NCBI GenBank assembly: GCA_004552385.1
Contig: SFOL01000107.1
Location: 1-5,002, forward strand
Direction of reading: 5' to 3'
From: Bacteroidales bacterium
GTDB lineage: Bacteria; Bacteroidota; Bacteroidia; Bacteroidales; Marinilabiliaceae
DNA: 5,002 bases
In this document: positions 1 to 5,002 of the stretch, one piece after another
Layout of the letters: every line of letters starts with the position of its first letter
Position numbering within the stretch: the stretch's first letter is position 1
Notes under the pieces: model-generated
Told to the model about the DNA's origin: nothing
Databases searched by the model: none
Seen by the model: only the letters and a program-made list of their open reading frames with translations
Program-made: the position numbers and the translations under genes

Positions 1-495
1 ATCATGAGGGCGAAGCGCATGAAGTTCGCCCTCGTGGACCCGTCCTATTACCTGTCGTGCTCCAAGAACTCAGGGGACAAAACGCCCACCGAGCAAAGCG
101 CCACAGAGAGCCGCAAGAAAGGCGCGCTGCTCACGTGGTCGATCGTCTCGAAGATCATCGTAACTGTCGTCGTGGCCATGATATTCACATCCTTGGTCTA
201 CGACGCCTCCACGGGCGTGGACGCGGCGAAGTCGTGGATGAAGTTCGCCTCCCGCATGGGATCCATGGCATCGAGCTCCTTCATGGGCTACATGATAGGG
301 TGCCAGACCAACGACATCGACGCGTACTACATCGAGCTCAAATGCCTGGTGCATGACGAGTTCTTCGAGGACGGATCGTTCAAGGCCAAGAGTCAGCAGG
401 AGGAGGCCAAGGAGGCCTTCGCGGAGCGCGTGAAAGAAGAGGGACAAATAAAAGCCATACCACTTGCTAAGAAGCCAAAAAAGGCCTTAAAATAA
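1..495 (+). CDS. Small membrane protein, unknown function (start uncertain)
   Basis: I do not recognise this protein. From the first ATG (position 4) it is 163 residues, but the frame is open to the left edge, so the true start may lie outside the window; a second Met is at residue 6. Residues 41-66 form one strongly hydrophobic segment (LLTWSIVSKIIVTVVVAMIF core) preceded by a basic RKK, which suggests a cytoplasmic N-terminus. Residues 83-100, rich in Met, Gly and Ser, could be a second weak or amphipathic segment. The rest is soluble: an acidic stretch with YYIELKCLVHDEFF (108-121), then a Glu/Lys-rich, probably helical region (128-150) and a basic tail ending KKPKKALK. It is followed by a strong terminator, so it probably ends its transcription unit. 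A phage membrane accessory protein is possible, but no family signature supports a specific job such as holin. Confidence 0.75.
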   Translation: MMRAKRMKFALVDPSYYLSCSKNSGDKTPTEQSATESRKKGALLTWSIVSKIIVTVVVAMIFTSLVYDASTGVDAAKSWMKFASRMGSMASSSFMGYMIGCQTNDIDAYYIELKCLVHDEFFEDGSFKAKSQQEEAKEAFAERVKEEGQIKAIPLAKKPKKALK

Positions 496-512
496 CCTCA
501 GCGTAGCGGGTT

Positions 513-537
513 TGCCACTTCTCCCCGCCACGTGGCA
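513..537 (+). repeat. Short inverted repeat in the intergenic gap
   Basis: TGCCAC (513-518) and GTGGCA (532-537) are perfect inverted copies around a 13-base loop. The right arm is part of a 10-base palindrome, GCCACGTGGC (527-536). It lies between the stop codon at 495 and the terminator at 558. It could be a weak RNA hairpin or a dimeric protein-binding site. It has no T-tract, so it is not itself a good terminator. The role is unknown and chance occurrence is possible. Confidence 0.3.
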
Positions 538-557
538 TGAAAGCCCTCCTTACATGG

Positions 558-590
558 AAAAGCCCCCTTTTACTCCTTCGGGGGCTTTTT
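558..590 (+). terminator. Rho-independent terminator
   Basis: AAAAGCCCCC (558-567) pairs perfectly with GGGGGCTTTT (580-589), giving a 10-bp stem with a 12-base loop; the T-run spans 586-590. This is a textbook intrinsic terminator. It ends transcription of the unit containing the gene at 1-495 and separates it from the tail-gene operon beginning at 634. The A-run/T-run symmetry means it could also act on the minus strand, but no minus-strand gene is supported nearby. Confidence 0.9.
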
Positions 591-596
591 CATTCC

Positions 597-633
597 TTCC
601 ACAATGGTTTGGTTTGGGGTAGAATGGGCGCAT
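597..633 (+). promoter_or_regulatory. Candidate promoter for a leaderless transcript
   Basis: TAGAAT (620-625) matches the bacterial -10 consensus TATAAT at five of six positions. The -35 region is poor: TTCCAC at 597-602 with 17-base spacing, or CTTCCA at 596-601 with 18, so recognition may rely on an activator or a phage-specific factor. Transcription starting 7-9 bases after the -10 would begin at about 632-634, at or next to the ATG at 634. No Shine-Dalgarno precedes that ATG. The position directly after a terminator, where a new promoter is needed, supports the call. It rests on pattern only. Confidence 0.45.
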
Positions 634-1161
634 ATGGAAGAAGAGAACAAGAAAACGGAGGCCGAGGCCGAAGCCGAAAAGAAGGCCCAAAGCAAGGCCA
701 AGGCCATGTTCTGGGGTTTCTTCGCCCTTTGGGCTTGCTTCGCATTGGTGGCTCCCGTCGCGTTCATCGCGTGGAGGTACGAGCTCTTCCAGCCGAAGAC
801 ATCGTACCAATTCGGGGGGTGGGGGCTCATCGCGGTCGTGATAATCGCGGTCTTCGCCATCGCGTGCCTTAGGTACGTGTGCAAAGGCTTCCCGCGTTGG
901 TCAATGCTCAAGCAATGCATAAAGGGGGCGTGCGCCATCACGGTGCCCCTTCTTTGCCTTTACTTCGCGCTCTCGAGCGTGGCCTCCAACATCGACCTGT
1001 TCCTCCAATCCCTCGCGTTCGTCACGGCGAGCGAGACCGTCGCGATACCGCTCAACCCGTTCCCAAAGTGGGTAGATGAGCGCACGAAGGGCGAATACGA
1101 GGGCATGATCGACTACGCGATCAAGAAATGGGACGAAAGGAAAGAGAGGAAAGGCAAATGA
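634..1161 (+). CDS. Three-helix membrane protein, unknown function
   Basis: The protein is 175 residues from ATG 634. I prefer this start because an ATG at 604 lies only 14 bases after the terminator, upstream of the candidate -10 box, and has no ribosome site. Residues 1-24 are a highly charged Glu/Lys/Ala stretch, probably a cytoplasmic helix. Hydrophobic segments follow at about 25-47, 62-82 and 97-118, and a fourth, weaker one at about 121-139. The C-terminus (144-175) is charged and ends in a Lys/Arg/Glu-rich helix. The stop overlaps the start of the fibre gene as ATGA (1158-1161), which predicts translational coupling. Three helices would fit a holin, a superinfection-exclusion protein or an inner-membrane partner of tail function, but nothing in the sequence decides among them. 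Arginine here is mostly AGG. Confidence 0.8.
   Translation: MEEENKKTEAEAEAEKKAQSKAKAMFWGFFALWACFALVAPVAFIAWRYELFQPKTSYQFGGWGLIAVVIIAVFAIACLRYVCKGFPRWSMLKQCIKGACAITVPLLCLYFALSSVASNIDLFLQSLAFVTASETVAIPLNPFPKWVDERTKGEYEGMIDYAIKKWDERKERKGK
1144..1154 (+). promoter_or_regulatory. Ribosome binding site for the fibre gene
   Basis: The purine run GAGAGGAAAGG lies inside the last codons of the membrane-protein gene and ends 3 bases before ATG 1158; its AGAGG core (1145-1149) sits at the usual 8-base spacing. It decides for ATG 1158 over the in-frame ATG at 1128, which has no comparable site and would create a longer overlap. Confidence 0.7.
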
Positions 1162-2981
1162 TTGTTTGGCTGAACACTGACGGAAGCATAGGAGAAATCG
1201 TGTCGTCTTACGTTCTCGTGGACGAAAACGGGAACGTTGTTTCCACATCCTTCGCGACCAGGGAAGGCAACAACGCAGGCGCGAACGAAATCTACGCATA
1301 CATGGAAGGAGGATTGCCATCCGGCCCCGATTCTTTGCCGTATCTCACATACGAATATCCAAACGGGGATACCTATGGCCCGCAAGAGGCCACGAGCAAG
1401 GCCTCTTTGGCGATTAAATTGGACAAGAAACGCGATTTGAAGAAATTCAAAGCCGAGAGGATCTACGAATTCTATAGGTTCGGTTTCCCGGAAGGATTGA
1501 TTGCCACTGGTGGCAACGGATTGTGGTCATGCGCATTCACTGACACCACTGGAGACGGCAAAACCTACGCATACGGCCCGTTGCTCTTCCGCGTGGAGAA
1601 GAACGCCATCGCAAGGGAAAGCGCCATCACGAAGAGCGAATACGCGAATCTTCTTTCCTTGCTTGAGGGGAAATTGGACAAGCTCGTTGGCGATTCCTAC
1701 GTGAAGAAATCCGTTGGAGATGAGGAGTACCTAGTCAAGAAAGAAGGCGCCGGCGAGCAGGACATTAACAACAGGTCCGTATTCTTCGAAGGGATTGAAG
1801 CGCAAGCCCACAAAAGCGGGAGAACGCGATTCTACATCGACTCCGCCAACACCTGGCTCCGGAACGAGGCCGGGGATGCGAAAATCAACGCAGGAGCGTC
1901 CGGGGTCGCGGTCACCGGAAACTTCCGCTCCGTGCCTGAGGGCAACGCCCCAGCCTTCCAATCAACGGGCACAGGCACAATGGTGTCCGATCCGACCGGG
2001 GCGCATAGGCTCACCGCCACCCCGGCCAAGATGACCGCCGTTGGCGGAATCAAATCCGACACCGCGCCGACCGAGGAAGACGACTTGGCCACCAAAGCCT
2101 ACGTGGACCAAGCCGTTGCGACCGGAGGCGATTTGCAACTGAACATCGAGAACGGATCCGGAGACGGCTCTTTGAAGTCCAGGAGCGCATCAGGCGCTTC
2201 CGGCTCCATGTCCTTGGCCTTGGGCTTCAACGCCTCGGCCTCAGGGGGCAATTCCATCGCCATCGGAAGCGGGGCCGACAACCGCGCGGAACACGGCGTC
2301 GCGTTCGGCAACGGAGCCGTAAACAAGGGGCAGGACGGCTCCATGGTCTTCGGCAAGTACTACACGGCCTCGGACGCGGGCGCGTGCTTCACGTTCGGAT
2401 GGGTCAACGAAGCGCTTTTGACCTTGGGAAGTTCCTCGAACTCGTTCCTGAAGCCGACCACGTTCCAATCGGACGTGGAGGTCTTGGGCACGTTCACGGC
2501 TAGAAGATTCGAGGCCGTGGAGGCCGAGAACCTCACGACCGGGAACTTCACCGTCGGGCTTGGAAAAGGCAATACAACGGCCGTTGAAACCCTCATGGGC
2601 ATGTACTGCGAGAAGTACGACGGCGCGAATTACGGGTGCTTGGCTTGGGACAAGACCGGCACGGCCTACGTGGGCGATTGCCAAGTCGGCCAGGACGGCG
2701 CGATCTCGGACCCGTCCAAGACGCTGCAGCCCATTCTCACGAGGGACAGGGACAACTTCATGGGAGACGGTTGCGCCCTCTTCTGGGACGCTACTCGGCT
2801 CAAGGCGGTAACGAACTCGGCCATCAGGGCCATGGGCCTAGACGGCGTGTCTCTAGGGGGCGTTTTGAGCGTATCCGGAGGCAAGGCGGAATATTCAGGC
2901 GCAATCGACGGGGACGCGTGCGTCGCCACGAAGAAATACGTGGACGACGCCATGTCGCCAGTGGTCATAAGGAGGTGGTGA
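1158..2981 (+). CDS. Phage tail fibre / upper baseplate-like protein with YadA-like head repeats
   Basis: This 607-residue protein is probably a trimeric receptor-binding fibre outside the capsid. Residues 1-155 form a beta-rich N-terminal domain resembling the N-domain of siphophage upper baseplate proteins (BppU type); that match is tentative. A helix at 157-175 may start the stalk. Residues about 212-250 contain a GRTRFYIDSANTWLRN stretch typical of fibre shafts. ATKAYVD (311-317) and ATKKYVD (590-596) match the short motif common in phage tail fibres. Residues 352-399 carry four YadA/Hep_Hag head repeats, SLALG, SIAIG, GVAFG and SMVFG, spaced 14, 14 and 15 residues. Residues 479-552 (GMYCEKYDGANYGCLAWDKTGTAYVGD onwards) resemble a module of gut-phage structural proteins as I recall it. 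Cysteines are unusually frequent at the C-terminal end: 410, 484, 494, 508, 539 and 588. The gene is coupled to its upstream neighbour by an ATGA overlap. The role as fibre is fairly secure, its exact place in the tail is not. Confidence 0.85.
   Translation: MIVWLNTDGSIGEIVSSYVLVDENGNVVSTSFATREGNNAGANEIYAYMEGGLPSGPDSLPYLTYEYPNGDTYGPQEATSKASLAIKLDKKRDLKKFKAERIYEFYRFGFPEGLIATGGNGLWSCAFTDTTGDGKTYAYGPLLFRVEKNAIARESAITKSEYANLLSLLEGKLDKLVGDSYVKKSVGDEEYLVKKEGAGEQDINNRSVFFEGIEAQAHKSGRTRFYIDSANTWLRNEAGDAKINAGASGVAVTGNFRSVPEGNAPAFQSTGTGTMVSDPTGAHRLTATPAKMTAVGGIKSDTAPTEEDDLATKAYVDQAVATGGDLQLNIENGSGDGSLKSRSASGASGSMSLALGFNASASGGNSIAIGSGADNRAEHGVAFGNGAVNKGQDGSMVFGKYYTASDAGACFTFGWVNEALLTLGSSSNSFLKPTTFQSDVEVLGTFTARRFEAVEAENLTTGNFTVGLGKGNTTAVETLMGMYCEKYDGANYGCLAWDKTGTAYVGDCQVGQDGAISDPSKTLQPILTRDRDNFMGDGCALFWDATRLKAVTNSAIRAMGLDGVSLGGVLSVSGGKAEYSGAIDGDACVATKKYVDDAMSPVVIRRW
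2969..2977 (+). promoter_or_regulatory. Near-perfect Shine-Dalgarno for the BspA-like gene
   Basis: AAGGAGGTG is a nine-base match to the anti-Shine-Dalgarno complement, six bases before ATG 2984. It is built from the last codons of the fibre gene (Ile-Arg-Arg-Trp). It fixes the start of the downstream gene at 2984 although that reading frame stays open upstream, and it predicts strong initiation. Confidence 0.85.
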
Positions 2982-2983
2982 AG

Positions 2984-3889
2984 ATGGGGCTTTACTTAGG
3001 GAAAGACAAAATCTCGGCGCTTAGGACGGTTGAGAAGACAACGGCTTCCATGAAGGCATATTTAGAGGCCGGTGGGAAGTGCGGTTATTCAGCTGCCACG
3101 AACTTCGAAGGCTGTTGGCAGGAGAGAGATTGGGAGAACGTGGCTGATTGTAGCAACATGTTCTACGAGTGCGAAAAAATTACCTCAATTCCTCCGATGA
3201 GCACCAGCAATGCGACGAATATGAAAGGCATGTTCTACTTATGCCGAAAACTCGCCTCAATCCCGGCGATGAATACAAGCAATGTTACGAATATGAGCGA
3301 TATGTTCTACCATTGCGATTCGATAACGTCAATTCCTATGCTAGACACCAGCAACGTTACGAATATGAATAACATGTTCGGCTATTGCGGAAAACTCGCC
3401 TCAGTACCGGCGATGGACACAAGCAAAGTAACGGATATGGGCTATATGTTCATCGGTTACAACCGCCTCACATCAATCCCGAACATGGACACAAGCAACG
3501 TGACGAAAATGAATAACATGTTCTACAATTGCAGTTCTCTAAAGTCGATTCCTTTGCTGAACACCAGCAAAGTAACGGATATGCACTCTATGTTCACGGG
3601 TTGCTCAGGACTCACCTCAATCCCGGCGCTGGACGTAAGCAATGTGACGCAAATATACGGCATGTTCGACTATTGCTATTACCTAGAATCCATCCACATG
3701 CACGGAATGAAGGTTTCATTCAGCATATCCGCCTCCACGAGATTCACCCGTGATGCCCTCGTGGAAATCCTGAACAACCTAGCCACGGTCACGACATCGC
3801 CCACCTTGACCATGGGCTCCACGAACCTCGCGAAACTCACCGACGCGGACAAGGCGATAGCAACCGGGAAAGGGTGGAAACTTGCATAA
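2984..3889 (+). CDS. BspA-like (DUF285) leucine-rich-repeat protein in the tail cluster
   Basis: This 301-residue protein is a probable surface-binding component of the phage tail. The N-terminus (1-58) begins MGLYLGKDKI, a short opening I associate with phage tail proteins; no signal peptide is seen, which argues against a secreted bacterial BspA protein. Residues 59-226 are seven 24-residue repeats of the form MFxxCxxLTSIPxMDTSNVTxMxx, with a partial eighth from 227. This is the BspA-like/DUF285 leucine-rich repeat, known from surface adhesins. The repeat Cys is conserved except in repeat five, where it is Tyr. Residues about 250-301 form a capping domain (RDALVEILNNL, then GSTNLAKLTDADKAIATGKGW). 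Repeat DNA is AT-richer than its neighbours: 32 of 72 bases in the first repeat are G or C. The start follows a near-perfect Shine-Dalgarno just past the fibre stop. The repeat family is secure; tail location is inferred from neighbours. Confidence 0.88.
   Translation: MGLYLGKDKISALRTVEKTTASMKAYLEAGGKCGYSAATNFEGCWQERDWENVADCSNMFYECEKITSIPPMSTSNATNMKGMFYLCRKLASIPAMNTSNVTNMSDMFYHCDSITSIPMLDTSNVTNMNNMFGYCGKLASVPAMDTSKVTDMGYMFIGYNRLTSIPNMDTSNVTKMNNMFYNCSSLKSIPLLNTSKVTDMHSMFTGCSGLTSIPALDVSNVTQIYGMFDYCYYLESIHMHGMKVSFSISASTRFTRDALVEILNNLATVTTSPTLTMGSTNLAKLTDADKAIATGKGWKLA
3158..3661 (+). repeat. Seven tandem 72-bp coding repeats
   Basis: Seven consecutive 72-base units (3158, 3230, 3302, 3374, 3446, 3518, 3590) each begin with ATGTTC and encode one 24-residue leucine-rich repeat; an eighth starts at 3662 and degrades after about 15 codons. 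There is no insertion or deletion between units. Some segments recur at 144 bases rather than 72: AGCAAAGTAACGGATATG is identical at 3422-3439 and 3566-3583, and ATGAATAACATGTTC is identical at 3365-3379 and 3509-3523. Confidence 0.93.
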
Positions 3890-3897
3890 GGAGGAAG
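3888..3897 (+). promoter_or_regulatory. Ribosome binding site for the third fibre-cluster gene
   Basis: AAGGAGGAAG starts within the TAA stop of the BspA-like gene; its AGGAGG core (3889-3894) is seven bases before ATG 3902. It fixes that start and rejects an overlapping frame that opens at 3874. Confidence 0.85.
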
Positions 3898-3901
3898 AAC
3901 A

Positions 3902-4669
3902 ATGCCTACCGACGAGAACGTAAGCAAACTCATAATCAACTACCTGACGCTCCAGCAGTACCAAAGCATAACGCCGAAGGAGGGCGAACTGTATTTCGTG
4001 TCCAACGAGGTGGACGCGCTCCCGGGGCAATCCGCTTCGGACATCGGGAAGGCCCTTACCGCGAACGGGGACGGGACGGTAAAGTGGAGCGACTTCCCGA
4101 GCCTAACGGAGCCGCATGGATGGACGCAGCCGCAAAGTTTCGCCGAGGTGGATACGGACTGGATCAAGAGCACGACCGGGAACTACCTCGTGCGCTTCGC
4201 GAAAGACGACGAAGCGGGCGACAGGTTCCGCACGGTCATCGGCTCGACATCTTGGCCGACCACCATCTGCGGAGGGGCTCCGCGCCCGTTCTATTCACAA
4301 TACGGGGAAGCGTACGAGCAGGAAGCGCTCGCGTTCCTATCCGACATCCCCGTTCTCATCCCGAAGACGGTCCAAATCACGATGTACGACAACGGCAGGC
4401 ACGACGTCATCGCGCTAACCCTTCATGGCAACGCGGTCAGCGAGGTGGAAATCACGAACATCGACACGCTCAAGGAAGCGTTCGGAGGTGCCATCGTCAC
4501 GTGCTCCGGAGTTTACCTGAGCGGGGAAGCGCAAATCGGGACGCCTCTTTACGTGGACACTGGCATGGGTTCGGTGCATTATTTGTATTGGCAGACGCAC
4601 GACATGGCGGAGGTCTCGCTGGACGGGGCGTTCCAAGAAGTGCAAGTGAAGGAATTGAAAGGAAACTGA
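3902..4669 (+). CDS. Probable tail fibre/tip protein
   Basis: This is a 255-residue protein. The N-terminus, SKLIINYLT followed by YQSITPKEGELYFVSNE (8-36), is a pattern I associate with phage tail fibre and attachment proteins. It is followed by ASDIGKALTANGDGTVKW (45-62), the Gly/Asp-rich linker commonly found after such N-termini. The remainder (70-255) is beta-rich by appearance and not recognised; it contains ALAFLSDIP (142-150), resembling the joints between fibre segments, and ends in EVQVKELKGN. There is no signal peptide or membrane segment. It starts 12 bases after the BspA-like gene with a strong Shine-Dalgarno. The N-terminus probably docks to the tail and the unrecognised C-terminal part may contact host or another fibre. 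Calling it structural is reasonable; ligand and position are unknown. Confidence 0.75.
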   Translation: MPTDENVSKLIINYLTLQQYQSITPKEGELYFVSNEVDALPGQSASDIGKALTANGDGTVKWSDFPSLTEPHGWTQPQSFAEVDTDWIKSTTGNYLVRFAKDDEAGDRFRTVIGSTSWPTTICGGAPRPFYSQYGEAYEQEALAFLSDIPVLIPKTVQITMYDNGRHDVIALTLHGNAVSEVEITNIDTLKEAFGGAIVTCSGVYLSGEAQIGTPLYVDTGMGSVHYLYWQTHDMAEVSLDGAFQEVQVKELKGN

Positions 4670-4672
4670 TAT

Positions 4673-5002
4673 ATGTCAATCTTGATGAAGAAGCCTCGAA
4701 TCGAGGAAATCGCTGACGCGCTTGGGGACGCGAAGAAGACGCTCCTAGGCGTTTTGGACGGCCCTGGCGAATACGCCCGGTTCGACTTGGAGAAAGGCCC
4801 GCTTCCGGTCGGAGGCGCGCCGTTGGTCAGGCGCTCGATCCTCTCCTATAAGGGCAGGGAATACCCCGGCGTGTACCTGCGCACGACTTTGGGCTCGCAT
4901 TTCATCGAAGTGTCCGGCAAGGAAGAGTGCGCGACCTACGAGGTCGATGAGGCCAATAGGAGCCTAAAGAAGGTCGATGAGCCCCTGTCCGCTGAAGAGC
5001 TC
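4673..5002 (+). CDS. Unrecognised protein, 5' part only
   Basis: An open frame begins at ATG 4673 and continues without a stop to the right edge, giving the first 110 residues. GAAAGGAAA (4657-4665) provides a ribosome site seven bases upstream, favouring 4673 over the Met at 4685. The N-terminus MSILMKKPRIEEIADALGDA looks like a short amphipathic helix. It is followed by a mixed alpha/beta-looking region (GEYARFDLEKG, then YKGREYPGVYLRTTLGSHFIEVSG, about 57-80) and an acidic, charged stretch at the edge. There is no membrane segment or signal peptide. It is in the same operon as the fibre genes, three bases after the previous stop, so a virion component or chaperone is a reasonable guess, but no family is recognised. 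Confidence 0.75.
   Translation, partial: MSILMKKPRIEEIADALGDAKKTLLGVLDGPGEYARFDLEKGPLPVGGAPLVRRSILSYKGREYPGVYLRTTLGSHFIEVSGKEECATYEVDEANRSLKKVDEPLSAEEL

Noticed and set aside
604..633. Alternative start ATG 604 for the membrane protein
   Set aside because: It lies 14 bases after the terminator, upstream of the candidate -10 box, and has no Shine-Dalgarno; it would add ten residues that do not look like part of the charged helix.
597..634. Archaeal-type promoter, prompted by AGG/ATA codon use
   Set aside because: There is no TATA box about 25 bases before ATG 634, whereas a bacterial -10 box, Shine-Dalgarno sites and an intrinsic terminator are present.
634..1161. Calling the membrane protein a holin
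   Set aside because: Length and helix count would allow it, but no endolysin is adjacent in the window and no holin motif is visible, so the name would be a guess.
901..1320. A 139-codon minus-strand open frame across the membrane/fibre gene junction
   Set aside because: It is Arg-rich, spans two well-supported genes and has no supporting start signals.
2241..2684. A 147-codon minus-strand open frame opposite the fibre gene
   Set aside because: It is a shadow of the GC-rich third codon positions of a recognisable fibre gene, with no ribosome site or recognisable domain.
2636..2983. Upstream extension of the BspA-like gene by 116 codons
   Set aside because: The extension overlaps the fibre gene in another frame, reads as Arg/Gly-rich low-sense protein, and the near-perfect Shine-Dalgarno at 2969-2977 points to ATG 2984.
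3158..3661. Regular repeats considered as a CRISPR array
   Set aside because: The repeat unit is a whole 72 bases with no constant repeat/variable spacer split, and the frame encodes an unbroken leucine-rich-repeat protein.
3874..4716. A 280-codon open frame overlapping the third fibre-cluster gene on the same strand
   Set aside because: It starts inside the BspA-like gene, has no ribosome site, is very rich in Arg, Gly and His, and is fully covered by the frame at 3902-4669, which has a strong ribosome site and a phage-like N-terminus.

Overview
The window reads as one stretch of a bacteriophage or prophage structural (tail) region. All supported genes are on the + strand and tightly packed. 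From position 1158 onward they are separated by at most about 12 bases, or overlap, and each has a purine-rich Shine-Dalgarno sequence. The Shine-Dalgarno sites, a classic GC-hairpin/T-tract terminator and a bacterial-type -10 element point to a bacterial host. The phage assignment rests on three adjacent proteins with fibre or receptor-binding features. No capsid, terminase, integrase or lysis gene is visible, so prophage and lytic phage cannot be told apart. Arginine is often written AGG and isoleucine sometimes ATA, which is unlike E. coli. I would not name a host lineage from that alone.

Layout. Positions 1-495 hold a small protein with one clear membrane segment; its frame is open to the left edge, so its start is uncertain. 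Positions 496-633 are intergenic, with a weak inverted repeat, a strong intrinsic terminator (558-590) and a candidate promoter whose -10 box lies so close to the next ATG (634) that the transcript may be leaderless. Positions 634-1161 encode a three-helix membrane protein with a charged N-terminal helix. It overlaps by four bases (ATGA) a 607-residue tail-fibre-like protein (1158-2981). That protein carries YadA-like head repeats and two ATKxYVD motifs. Next comes a 301-residue protein built from seven-plus 24-residue BspA-like (DUF285) leucine-rich repeats (2984-3889). Then follow a 255-residue protein with a phage-fibre-style N-terminus (3902-4669) and the first 110 residues of an unrecognised protein that runs off the right edge (4673-5002).

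Inferred joint role. The three central proteins look like a host-recognition set: a long, probably trimeric fibre, a repeat-based surface-binding protein and a third fibre or tip component, made in sequence from one mRNA. The membrane protein 634-1161 is translationally coupled to the fibre and heads this transcription unit; its function is unknown. The most distinctive features are the 72-bp/144-bp repeat architecture of the BspA-like gene, the likely leaderless start after the terminator, and two unrecognised membrane proteins on either side of that regulatory gap.
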